A stretch of DNA of 11,026 bases from Parcubacteria group bacterium Athens0714_26 (GCA_007376745.1 VMGU01000009.1:1-11026), one strand, 5' to 3'; positions 1-6,232 are shown, numbered from the stretch's first letter. The notes: generated from the letters alone by a model not told the origin. Made by a program: numbers and translations.

Positions 1-372
1 GAAACACCGAGCAGAATAGTGGATGTTATCTCCAACCAATTCAACTCACTGGCAGAAAAAACTAATAACTATTTCATTGATTATGTTGTGGGGTATTTCC
101 AAGCTACTAAAATCTCAAACGTTAAAGCTATGCCGATATCTCCTACCGAAGTGGTGATAAACTGGAATACAAACCATAAAGCAACGACAAAAATAAAATA
201 CGGTTTAACTAGACAATATAATAAGGAATTAGAAGATTCAACAAAAGTTAAAAATCATCAAGTCATAATCAAAAATCTCCAACCCAATACCCTGTATCAC
301 TATGAAGTTATGAGCCAAAACGGCACGTATAATTACGACGCGGATAATATTTTTAAAACACCGGTGCAATAA
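1..372 (+). CDS. C-terminal part of Fn3 / purple acid phosphatase N-domain-like surface protein (5' partial)
   Basis: The frame is open from the first base to a TAA at 370-372, giving about 123 residues. A GTG at 19 could serve as a start, but the reading continues upstream (ETPSRI...), so I treat the gene as cut by the window edge. After about 35 residues rich in amphipathic sequence comes one domain of about 80 residues. Its pattern (ISNVKA, then PTEVVINWNTN, then TKIKYGLT, HQVIIKNLQPNTLYHYEV and a closing FKTP) is the fibronectin type III-like fold found at the N-terminus of purple acid phosphatases and in many secreted bacterial proteins. No phosphatase catalytic domain is visible. Such domains usually mediate adhesion or act as spacers in extracellular proteins; the function here is unknown. 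It converges on rplK with only 3 bp between stop codons and no terminator between them. Confidence 0.7.
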   Translation, partial: ETPSRIVDVISNQFNSLAEKTNNYFIDYVVGYFQATKISNVKAMPISPTEVVINWNTNHKATTKIKYGLTRQYNKELEDSTKVKNHQVIIKNLQPNTLYHYEVMSQNGTYNYDADNIFKTPVQ

Positions 373-375
373 ATT

Positions 376-801
376 CTATTCAATAATCTCTATTCCCATA
401 TTCCGAGCCGTGCCGGCGATAATTTTCTCCGCGGCGTCTAAATCATAAGCATTCAAATCAGGCATTTTCTTCTCGGCAATTTTCCTGATATCTTCTCGTG
501 TAACTTTACCAACTTTTGTTTTTAAAGCTTCCGCGGAACCCTTTTCTATCCCCGCGGCTTTTTTAAGAAGCGCCGAAGCCGGAGGCGTCTTAAGTATAAA
601 ATCAAAGCTCCTATCCTCGTAAATAGTAATGACTGCCGGCACCACGTCGCCAATCATATCCTTAGTGGCGTCATTAAATTTCTTGCAGAAATCCTGAATA
701 TTGACTCCGTGCGGTCCCAGCGCGGTGCCAACCGGAGGCGCCGGATTTGCCTTACCCGCCTCAAGCTGAAGTTTTAATGTTATTTTAATTGATTTAGCCA
801 T
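376..801 (-). CDS. rplK: 50S ribosomal protein L11
   Basis: Full-length L11 (141 aa, the normal family size), a component of the GTPase-associated centre of the large ribosomal subunit that binds the L11 region of 23S rRNA and contacts elongation and release factors. The N-terminal domain (about 1-70) carries the proline-rich signature NPAPPVGTALGPHGVNI near residues 19-35, followed by FCKKFNDAT. The C-terminal RNA-binding domain (about 75-141) has TPPASALLKKAAG and ends in GTARNMGIEI. The ATG at 799-801 is the only sensible start because it opens with MAKSIKITLKLQL, as in homologues. There is no Shine-Dalgarno sequence. Unusually, the gene is separated from nusG by 194 bp and has its own promoter. 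It is the last gene of its block: the typical next gene, rplA, is absent and an opposing gene follows. The stop codon is TAG. Confidence 0.97.
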   Translation of the reverse strand: MAKSIKITLKLQLEAGKANPAPPVGTALGPHGVNIQDFCKKFNDATKDMIGDVVPAVITIYEDRSFDFILKTPPASALLKKAAGIEKGSAEALKTKVGKVTREDIRKIAEKKMPDLNAYDLDAAEKIIAGTARNMGIEIIE

Positions 802-814
802 AGGAGTATTCTCT

Positions 815-841
815 AATAACGCAAATTATAGCAAATAACGC
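815..841 (-). repeat. Direct repeat GCGTTATT flanking the rplK -10 box
   Basis: On the minus strand the 8-mer GCGTTATT occurs twice (834-841 and 815-822), with start points 19 nt apart. The -10 hexamer TATAAT lies between the copies and the predicted transcription start falls inside the downstream copy. The spacing is close to two helical turns, so both copies would face the same side of DNA. This resembles an operator, but it may simply belong to the wider ATTCGC/AATAAYGC repeat family of this gap. Confidence 0.4.
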
Positions 842-853
842 TAATTTTGTAAA
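825..853 (-). promoter_or_regulatory. Predicted sigma70-type promoter of rplK
   Basis: Read on the minus strand: -35 TTTACA (848-853), a 17-bp spacer, then -10 TATAAT (825-830) preceded by TGC, which makes an extended -10 element. This is one mismatch from the full consensus. Transcription would begin near 817-818, giving a leader of about 16 nt before the rplK ATG. It implies that L11 is transcribed independently of secE-nusG. Confidence 0.7.
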
Positions 854-862
854 ATTTTGAAA

Positions 863-989
863 TTATTCGCATTATTTAATCATAAATTAACAATACCTAT
901 CCTACCTACCAACAGATTCGCAATCACCCTAATATCAGATTTATCTTTTTTTATTCGCATTATTCACGGTTATTCGCGATATTCGCAAT
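863..989. repeat. Cluster of ATTCGC-type short repeats between nusG and rplK
   Basis: The 194-bp gap 802-995 holds five plus-strand copies of ATTCGC (865-870, 916-921, 953-958, 972-977, 981-986). Two belong to an exact 14-bp direct repeat, TTATTCGCATTATT, at 863-876 and 951-964. A 9-mer ATTCGCAAT is also repeated at 916-924 and 981-989. The related AATAACGC copies at 815-822 and 834-841 extend the family in the opposite orientation. No open frame or RNA gene is supported in this gap. A further ATTCGC lies upstream of gyrB (3795-3800). The function is unknown; protein-binding sites or repeat expansion are both possible. Confidence 0.6.
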
Positions 990-995
990 TACTCC

Positions 996-1559
996 CTACA
1001 TCTTCTGTATCTGCAAAGAATCCAGCTCCACTTGCGTGTCACGACCAAATATGGGAACCAACACTTTTATCTTTCCTTTTTCTTCATCCACTTCAGCCAC
1101 TTTTGCGTCATAATCCTTAAACGGCCCATCCGTAATCTTTACCATATCGCCCGCCTTTATGTCTATTTTGAATTTTGTTTCTTTATTCCCCATCCTGGCC
1201 ATCAGCATATCTATCTCTTCCTTGGATAATGGCACGGGCGTAGTAGAATCCGGACCGACAAAACCAGTTACCCGCGGAGTATTTCTGACTACATACCACG
1301 AATCCTCCGTTAAAATCATATCCACCAACACATAACCCGGGTAAATTTTTTCCTCAACTATTTTGCGTTTACCATTTTTTATTTTAACCTTGGTTTCTTT
1401 GGGAACCAAAACATTAAAAATCTTGTCATTCATAGACAAGGAATCAACTCTCTGATTTAAATAGCGCGCTACTGCGTCTTCGTATCCCGAATAAGTATGA
1501 ACCGCATACCAATGCCTTTCCTTTACTTCTATTTTTTTCTTTTGGTCTTTCTGGTCCAT
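996..1559 (-). CDS. nusG: Transcription termination/antitermination factor NusG
   Basis: NusG, 187 aa, the usual size. It binds the clamp of elongating RNA polymerase and connects it to Rho, NusE/S10 or the ribosome. The NGN domain (about 15-110) starts with HWYAVHTYSGYEDAVARYL, contains the signature YPGYVLVDM near residues 73-81, and continues to WYVVRNTPRVTGFVG. The KOW domain (about 130-187) reads AGDMVKITDGPFKDY and ends IFGRDTQVELDSLQI. The glycine usually found in the KOW core (F-x-G-x-V) appears as alanine in YDAKV, a mild oddity. A charged, lysine-rich stretch precedes the NGN domain. The ATG at 1557-1559 lies 9 bp after the secE stop, so the two are almost certainly co-transcribed. 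An AGGA sits only 2 nt before the ATG, too close for a good Shine-Dalgarno. The stop codon is TAG. Confidence 0.96.
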   Translation of the reverse strand: MDQKDQKKKIEVKERHWYAVHTYSGYEDAVARYLNQRVDSLSMNDKIFNVLVPKETKVKIKNGKRKIVEEKIYPGYVLVDMILTEDSWYVVRNTPRVTGFVGPDSTTPVPLSKEEIDMLMARMGNKETKFKIDIKAGDMVKITDGPFKDYDAKVAEVDEEKGKIKVLVPIFGRDTQVELDSLQIQKM

Positions 1560-1568
1560 AATCCTAAT

Positions 1569-1754
1569 TTACTTTAAAAACAATTGTAATAATCTGGTAA
1601 AAGCAAAATCCAATGCGCCAAGAAAAATAGCTACCGCAAGGGAGATTATAATAACGATGATAGTTAATCTAGTTGTTTCTTGCCGGGTGGGCCAATCAAC
1701 TCTTTTGAGCTCCTGTATTGATTCCTGAAAAAACGATTTTATCTTGGATATCAT
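1569..1754 (-). CDS. secE: Preprotein translocase subunit SecE
   Basis: Single-helix SecE, 61 aa, the short form found in most bacteria outside the gamma-proteobacteria. It clamps the two halves of SecY in the inner-membrane Sec translocon. An amphipathic N-terminal helix (IKSFFQESIQELKRVDWPT, with the conserved ELKRVxWPT motif near residues 15-23) precedes one transmembrane segment of about 22 hydrophobic residues (about 31-52) and a short tail. The ATG at 1752-1754 is forced because no later Met or GTG would preserve the amphipathic helix. It sits directly before nusG, the classic gene pair, but gyrB is upstream where tRNA-Trp or rpmG is often found. The upstream promoter would leave only about 4-6 nt before the start codon, and no ribosome binding site is visible. 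Confidence 0.95.
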   Translation of the reverse strand: MISKIKSFFQESIQELKRVDWPTRQETTRLTIIVIIISLAVAIFLGALDFAFTRLLQLFLK

Positions 1755-1766
1755 AATTTAGCTATT

Positions 1767-1795
1767 ATTATAAAAATTATTTAATTAAATGTCAA
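1767..1795 (-). promoter_or_regulatory. Perfect-consensus promoter for secE-nusG, overlapping the gyrB stop
   Basis: On the minus strand TTGACA (1790-1795), a 17-bp AT-only spacer and TATAAT (1767-1772) match the sigma70 consensus in all twelve positions and in spacing. The -35 box is formed by the last codons of gyrB (Leu-Asp-Ile) and the gyrB stop lies in the spacer. The start of transcription would fall near 1758-1760, so the secE mRNA would be almost leaderless. No terminator separates gyrB from this promoter, so read-through from gyrB is also possible. Confidence 0.8.
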
Positions 1796-3728
1796 GATTT
1801 TTAACGGATAACGCGTGTGCCTGTATAAAATTTTTGCGAGGGCCAACTTCCTCACCCATTAAAATATCAAATAGCTTATCGGTTGCAACCGAGTCGTTAA
1901 TGGATACTTTTTTCAGAATTCTGTTTCCAGGGTCCATCGTAGTCTCCCAAAGCTGCTCGGGATTCATCTCGCCAAGACCCTTATACCTCTGAATGTTTAT
2001 TTTGTCGCCTTCGCTTTTTGACATCTCTTTAACCGCCTTGTCTTTTTCCGCGTCATTATAAATATATCTGCCCTCTTTCCCTTTCTGTAATTTATAAAGC
2101 GGCGGCTGCGCGATGTAAAGATAACCCCCCTCTATCACCTGCGGGAAATAGCGGTAAAAAAGAGTCAAAAGCAAAGTACGAATATGCGAGCCGTCAACAT
2201 CCGCATCGGTCATCAAAACAATTTTATGGTAACGCAATTTAGAGATATCAAATGATTCGGCAATGGCCGTGCCCATAGCCACCACCAAGGCTTTAATCTC
2301 TTTATTAATAAGCATTTTATCAATTCGGGATTTTTCAACATTTAAAATTTTTCCCTTGAGCGGCAAAATCGCTTGAGTACGTCTATCCCTGCCCTGTTTG
2401 GCGCTGCCGCCGGCGCTGTCTCCCTCTACAACAAAAAGCTCTGATTCGGCGGGGTCTTTAGAACTGCAATCCGCCAGCTTTCCGGGCAAAGTTAATCCCT
2501 CAAGAACGCCTTTCCTAAGCACGGTGTCGCGCGCGGCCTTGGCGGCCTTACGGGCCTTTAACGTCAAAAGACATTTCTCAATAATCTTGCGCGCGTCCGA
2601 AGAATATCTTTCAAGAAAATCTTTTAAAGCGTCGCCCACAACCGTTTCTACGGCCGTCCTCGCTTCGGCGCTACCAAGTCTCGCTTTGGTCTGACCCTCA
2701 AACTGCGGGTCCCTTAGCCTTACCGAAACAACCACCACGAGGCCCTCCCGCACGTCGTCGCCAGTTAAATTGTCATCAGTATTTTTTATATAACCTTCTT
2801 TTTTAGCATAGTCGTTCAAACTCCTGGTTAAAGCCGAACGGAATCCGGTTATATGCATGCCCCCGTCGGGAGTATAAATATTGTTTGCAAAACTCAACTC
2901 CTCTATTTCCAGTTCGTCGGTAAACGTAAAAGCAACTTCCGCATCAACGTTTTCATAATTTTTATGGACGTAAAACATCTGTTCCTGGAGCGGCTTCTCG
3001 GATTCGCCCAAATATTTAACAAACGACAAAAGTCCGCCGTCAAAATAAAAACCGTGATAAAAAACAAATTTATCCCTTAAATCTATAATTTCAATTTTTA
3101 CGCCCTTGGTAAGAAAAGCCTGCTGGCGCAAATGGTCAAATATTTTTTTTCTGTCAAAATCAATTATTTTGAAAATTTCCGGATCCGGGTCAAAAATAAC
3201 TTTGGTGCCGGTTTGTTTGCAGGCGCCGATTTTCTTAACTTTAAACTTGGGTTTTCCGCGTTCATATTCCTGAACATACAGCCCGCCATCACGGCAAACT
3301 TCCGCCCTCATCCACTTAGATAAAGCGCATACCACGGACACGCCTACGCCGTGCAAGCCACCCGAAACTTTGTAAGAATCACCGCCGAATTTTCCGCCAG
3401 CGTGCAATGTAGTCATTACCGTTTCAAGGGCGGATTTTTTTGTTTGCTTGTGAGTTTCCACCGGAATACCTCTCCCGTCGTCAGTCACCACTATCCTGTT
3501 ATTGGGAAAAATTTCCACGCGGATATTCTTAGCGTAGCCAGCCATGGCCTCGTCGATTGAATTGTCCACAACTTCCCAGATAAGATGATGAAGACCCACC
3601 ACGTCGGTCGTGCCGATATACATACCCGGACGCTTCCTCACCGGCTCAAGGCCCTCTAAAACATAAATATCTTTGGCGGTGTAAGATCCCCCGTTATTTG
3701 AATTTTGATTTTTTTCTTCTTTTGCCAT
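1785..3728 (-). CDS. gyrB: DNA gyrase subunit B
   Basis: GyrB, 647 aa, the size of forms that lack the extra insert of E. coli GyrB. With GyrA it introduces negative supercoils using ATP. The N-terminal GHKL ATPase domain holds WEVVDNSIDEA (E52 general base, N56 for Mg), DDGRGIP (83-89) and the glycine-rich lid SGGLHGVGVS (122-131). The transducer domain carries the ATP-sensing lysine in EGQTKARLG (K348). The TOPRIM domain has VEGDSAGG (E435) and LMTDADVDGSHI (D508, D510), the metal-binding residues for DNA cleavage. QRYKGLGEMNPEQLW (580-594) is typical of the GyrB tail; ParE is the main alternative and less likely. A polar, Asn-rich extension (about residues 1-15) precedes the conserved TAKDIYVLEGLEPVRKRP. 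The start is the ATG at 3726-3728, without a clear ribosome binding site. secE follows 30 bp downstream. Confidence 0.96.
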   Translation of the reverse strand: MAKEEKNQNSNNGGSYTAKDIYVLEGLEPVRKRPGMYIGTTDVVGLHHLIWEVVDNSIDEAMAGYAKNIRVEIFPNNRIVVTDDGRGIPVETHKQTKKSALETVMTTLHAGGKFGGDSYKVSGGLHGVGVSVVCALSKWMRAEVCRDGGLYVQEYERGKPKFKVKKIGACKQTGTKVIFDPDPEIFKIIDFDRKKIFDHLRQQAFLTKGVKIEIIDLRDKFVFYHGFYFDGGLLSFVKYLGESEKPLQEQMFYVHKNYENVDAEVAFTFTDELEIEELSFANNIYTPDGGMHITGFRSALTRSLNDYAKKEGYIKNTDDNLTGDDVREGLVVVVSVRLRDPQFEGQTKARLGSAEARTAVETVVGDALKDFLERYSSDARKIIEKCLLTLKARKAAKAARDTVLRKGVLEGLTLPGKLADCSSKDPAESELFVVEGDSAGGSAKQGRDRRTQAILPLKGKILNVEKSRIDKMLINKEIKALVVAMGTAIAESFDISKLRYHKIVLMTDADVDGSHIRTLLLTLFYRYFPQVIEGGYLYIAQPPLYKLQKGKEGRYIYNDAEKDKAVKEMSKSEGDKINIQRYKGLGEMNPEQLWETTMDPGNRILKKVSINDSVATDKLFDILMGEEVGPRKNFIQAHALSVKNLDI

Positions 3729-3752
3729 TTTTCGCTTCGTAAATTAACCAAA

Positions 3753-3778
3753 ATTAAAAAAGCGACTTGCTTTTTAAT
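3753..3778 (-). promoter_or_regulatory. AT-rich stem-loop in the gyrB leader
   Basis: An imperfect inverted repeat pairs 3753-3763 (plus-strand ATTAAAAAAGC) with 3769-3778 (GCTTTTTAAT) around a 5-nt loop. One extra A makes a bulge. It sits about 25-50 nt upstream of the gyrB ATG within the predicted leader. It could affect translation or act as a weak attenuator on the minus strand, where a short T-rich stretch follows. The low GC content of the stem makes strong termination unlikely. Confidence 0.35.
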
Positions 3779-3823
3779 CTAAAAATAAACCTAAATTCGC
3801 ATATTCTTAAGTAATTTAATTGT

Positions 3824-3852
3824 ATCATAAAATAACCATAAAATCCAGCCAA
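3824..3852 (-). promoter_or_regulatory. Tentative gyrB promoter
   Basis: On the minus strand, -10 TATGAT (3824-3829, five of six matches) lies 17 bp from -35 TTGGCT (3847-3852, four of six). It lies just downstream of the gpsA terminator and would give a leader of about 90 nt. A shifted -10 candidate, TACAAT (3819-3824), overlaps it but has a poorer -35 partner. A promoter is needed here because the terminator separates gyrB from gpsA. Confidence 0.45.
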
Positions 3853-3873
3853 AAACAGTTCGGTAAAACAAAT

Positions 3874-3901
3874 AAAAAAACCGCCCGTAAAAGGCGGTTT
3901 T
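3874..3901 (-). terminator. Intrinsic terminator after eno-gpsA
   Basis: A 9-bp inverted repeat (AAAACCGCC at 3877-3885 with GGCGGTTTT at 3893-3901) encloses a 7-nt loop. On the minus strand the GC stem is followed by seven consecutive T (3880 down to 3874), a textbook Rho-independent terminator. It starts 35 bp after the gpsA stop. The plus strand has only four T, so termination is mainly leftward. Confidence 0.9.
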
Positions 3902-3935
3902 CGAATGAGGCCCATATATTTTAATTACAATACCC

Positions 3936-4826
3936 TTACCGCAATTTTTCTAAAGCCGATTTGGCATCTTCGCCGTTTATTATTATACCCGCTAAAGCAC
4001 TTAGTAATACAAAATCTTTTGATTTTTCTCCGAGTAATTTTAAAACGGAATTTAAAGACGCCACACCCTCGCCTTTTAATAAAATTTTCCCGGTCTTAAC
4101 CAGTTCGTCGCCAATCTGATGATTGCGCGAATGCTCGCTAAAGCCGGTCGCGAGCAAATCCCCGAGTCCCGCCGTGCCTAAAATCGTTTCTTTTGTGCCT
4201 CCTAAAATTTCGGATATTTCCGACATTTCTTTTATGGCTTTAGCGGCAAGCCAGCTTTTCGCGTTACCGCTCCATTTAAGCCCGTCGGCTATGCCCAGAC
4301 TCACGGCATAAACATTTTTTAGTACCGCCGATAATGCGACACCCCTGATATCGGCAGAGTACTCCGTAAAAATATTTGTATTTTTAAAAAGATTATTTAT
4401 TGATGAATATACTTCTTCACTGGCAGTCGCGACCACTCCAAAACCCCGTGCTCCCGCCACCAGCTCCTCGGCTATCATAGGTCCACTTAAAAGCGCGAAT
4501 TTTTGGCCCTTCGGCAAAGCCTCCCCTAACACTTCGTTCATTGTTTTTAAAGTTTCTACCTCAATGCCTTTGGCTAAAGAAATAATAATTGCTTTGGGGA
4601 TTAAATATTGAGATACTTCCGCCACAGCTACTCTCATTATCCAGGAAGGCACGCAAAAAAATACAAAGTCGGCCTGCGGCACTATTTCAGAAAGCGGTTT
4701 TTGCTCCGGAACTTTTAAGGTATCCTTATCCCACAAAAAAATATCCGCCGTATTAACATCCTTCAAACTTTTAGCGATTGCGGTTCCTATTTCCCCGGCG
4801 CCGATTATAACTACTTTTTTATCCAT
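3936..4826 (-). CDS. gpsA: NAD(P)-dependent glycerol-3-phosphate dehydrogenase, compact form
   Basis: Predicted GpsA, which interconverts dihydroxyacetone phosphate and sn-glycerol 3-phosphate in the cytoplasm, the backbone for phospholipids. The Rossmann motif GAGEIG (9-14) opens the protein, and LWDKD follows beta-2. Family residues are in place: SLAKGIE (K86), LSGPMIAEEL (113-122), the catalytic lysine in AVLKNVYAV (K170), and GLGDLLATGFSEHSRN with D223, R234 and N235. The length is 296 aa against about 330-340 for usual members. The shortfall falls between residues 35 and 50, where the loop with the N-x-x-Y-L-P-G motif is missing, so LWDKD is followed almost at once by QADFVFFCVPS. The ATG at 4824-4826 lies 20 bp after the eno stop, so the pair should be co-transcribed. 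No Shine-Dalgarno is visible. A dehydrogenase of another 6PGDH-like subfamily is possible, but the LSGP and SRN motifs favour GpsA. Confidence 0.88.
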   Translation of the reverse strand: MDKKVVIIGAGEIGTAIAKSLKDVNTADIFLWDKDTLKVPEQKPLSEIVPQADFVFFCVPSWIMRVAVAEVSQYLIPKAIIISLAKGIEVETLKTMNEVLGEALPKGQKFALLSGPMIAEELVAGARGFGVVATASEEVYSSINNLFKNTNIFTEYSADIRGVALSAVLKNVYAVSLGIADGLKWSGNAKSWLAAKAIKEMSEISEILGGTKETILGTAGLGDLLATGFSEHSRNHQIGDELVKTGKILLKGEGVASLNSVLKLLGEKSKDFVLLSALAGIIINGEDAKSALEKLR

Positions 4827-4846
4827 AAAAAATTTGTGATTTAAAA

Positions 4847-6052
4847 CTAATCATAAATACGGATTAACTCATCAAACTTTAATATCCTTTCACGCACCGG
4901 CGCGCCGATTTTTACTCCGTATGCTCCGCCCGCTTTGGCTAAATGAATAATAAAATTGTCTTTGGTTTCTCCTGACCTGTGAGAAACTATTGTTTTTATT
5001 TTATTTTCTTTCGCGGCCAGCATTGCCTCGCAAGATTCTGTAACTGTTCCTATCTGGTTCGGCTTTATAATCACGCCGCTTATAAGCCCGGCTTTCGCGT
5101 ATTTTTCAATTAAAAACGGGCTGGTAACGGTTAAGTCGTCACCGACAACAATTCTATCCGCTTTTGAATTTTTTAATTTTTTAAATCCGTCCTCATCCGT
5201 CTCGGCAAAAGGGTCCTCAATTGAATGTAAAAGTTTTGATTTTTTAAAATAACCCGAATAAATTTTCCCCAGTTCTTTGGTATTAACTTTACGGCCGCCA
5301 AAAGAATAGCCACCCTTACCGTAAAAGCTGTTAGCGGCAACATCGAGCCCCAGAGAAAATTCCTTTTTAAAACCTTGTTTATAAATTAAATCTTCTAAAA
5401 TTTTTATCGGCTCAAAATTATCTTTAAAATCAATCGCGTAGCCCCCCTCGTCGCCGATAACTATATTTTTTAACTTATTTTTGGCTTTTAAAATATCACC
5501 TAATTTTTTATAAAAACTTATCAGTTTTTTAACGCGTAGGGATATTGGCTTTCCCCCCCCTACAACCACCATATATTCCTGAATATCCAGATTATTATTG
5601 GCATGTTCTCCGCCATTGATTAAATTGGAAAAAATTAAAGGTTTTTCAGATTCGCTGGATGCTCGGCCGCCGAAAAATTCATCGCTTAAAAACTCCCATA
5701 GCTCTTTGCCGCACATAAACGCCATCATTCTGGAAAAAGCGATTGAAATACCCAACATCAGATTACCGCCTATTTTGCTTTTATTTTTCGTGTTATCAAG
5801 GCTGATTAAAAAATTATCCAGCTCCCTAACGTAATTAAAATCAGGACCGATAATTTTTTTATTTAAAATACTCGCGACAACTTTTTGCGCGGCGTCATAT
5901 CCCAAAACAGCCGCTTCGTTTTTCCCGCGGCTCTTGCCTGACGGAATCTGCGCACGAAATAAGTCACTATTTTCATCTTGTAACTCAACTTCAATGGTTT
6001 CCTCTCCCCGCGAATCAAAAATTAGTTTTACGATTATATCTTGAATTTTCAT
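4847..6052 (-). CDS. eno: Enolase (phosphopyruvate hydratase), divergent
   Basis: Predicted enolase, which converts 2-phosphoglycerate to phosphoenolpyruvate in lower glycolysis. At 401 aa it is slightly shorter than the usual 410-430. The N-terminal domain has DSRGEETIEVEL (consensus SRGNPTVEVEV) and the mobile loop IPSGKSRG (consensus VPSGASTG). The barrel keeps the catalytic and metal residues: H150 in INGGEHANNN, E159 in DIQEY, E202 in GDEGG, metal ligands D237 (LGLD), E279 (SIEDP) and D305/D306 (VGDDL), K330 (IIKPNQIGT), SHRSGE (357-362) and K381 (VKIGAP). Differences from consensus are A-to-K and T-to-R in the loop, IKPNQ for IKVNQ, and one residue missing in GAPVRER near the C-terminus. 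All essential residues are retained, so I expect activity. Eight consecutive C at 5553-5560 encode a Gly triplet. The TAG stop lies 20 bp before gpsA. Confidence 0.9.
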   Translation of the reverse strand: MKIQDIIVKLIFDSRGEETIEVELQDENSDLFRAQIPSGKSRGKNEAAVLGYDAAQKVVASILNKKIIGPDFNYVRELDNFLISLDNTKNKSKIGGNLMLGISIAFSRMMAFMCGKELWEFLSDEFFGGRASSESEKPLIFSNLINGGEHANNNLDIQEYMVVVGGGKPISLRVKKLISFYKKLGDILKAKNKLKNIVIGDEGGYAIDFKDNFEPIKILEDLIYKQGFKKEFSLGLDVAANSFYGKGGYSFGGRKVNTKELGKIYSGYFKKSKLLHSIEDPFAETDEDGFKKLKNSKADRIVVGDDLTVTSPFLIEKYAKAGLISGVIIKPNQIGTVTESCEAMLAAKENKIKTIVSHRSGETKDNFIIHLAKAGGAYGVKIGAPVRERILKFDELIRIYD

Positions 6053-6100
6053 ATTAATACTATTAATTTATTAACGCTGAAAAATTTATAAAATTAAGGA

Positions 6101-6168
6101 GTTTTATAGGAAAATTTATTTGTTTGACGAATGAAATGAGGAGTTATAAATTTTCCGTGAAATAAAAC
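6101..6168. repeat. Long imperfect stem-loop between the dehydrogenase and eno
   Basis: Within the 180-bp gap 6053-6232, GTTTTAT (6101-6107) pairs with ATAAAAC (6162-6168), and GGAAAATTTAT (6109-6119) pairs with ATAAATTTTCC (6146-6156). The result is an 18-bp stem with an A opposite GTGAA as an internal loop and a 26-nt apical loop. AGGAGTT is repeated at 6097-6103 and 6139-6145. There is no T-tract directly after the stem on either strand, so it is not a classical terminator. It lies in the eno leader or the 3' region of the dehydrogenase transcript. It could be a regulatory RNA structure or one copy of a dispersed palindromic repeat. I see no convincing promoter or open frame in the rest of the gap. 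Confidence 0.55.
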
Positions 6169-6232
6169 GACTATGATTTTAAAATTTTGAAGCCGGGTTG
6201 TTTGAAAAAATAATTTAATGATATAAACAAAC

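Noticed and set aside
359..366. Palindrome CACCGGTG near the rplK end as a terminator
   Set aside because: With a minimal loop only a three-base-pair stem remains, so it cannot form a stable terminator hairpin.
802..995. Repeat cluster as a CRISPR array or replication origin
   Set aside because: Repeats are too short and irregularly spaced for CRISPR, and there are no DnaA-box series, dnaA or dnaN nearby to support an origin.
857..1120. Plus-strand open frame of 87 codons over the nusG-rplK gap and the nusG end
   Set aside because: It is antisense to nusG for half its length, has low-complexity composition in the gap repeats, and shows no recognisable domain.
1789..3560. Several plus-strand open frames opposite gyrB
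   Set aside because: They are exact antisense shadows of a confidently identified gene with no independent start signals or family features.
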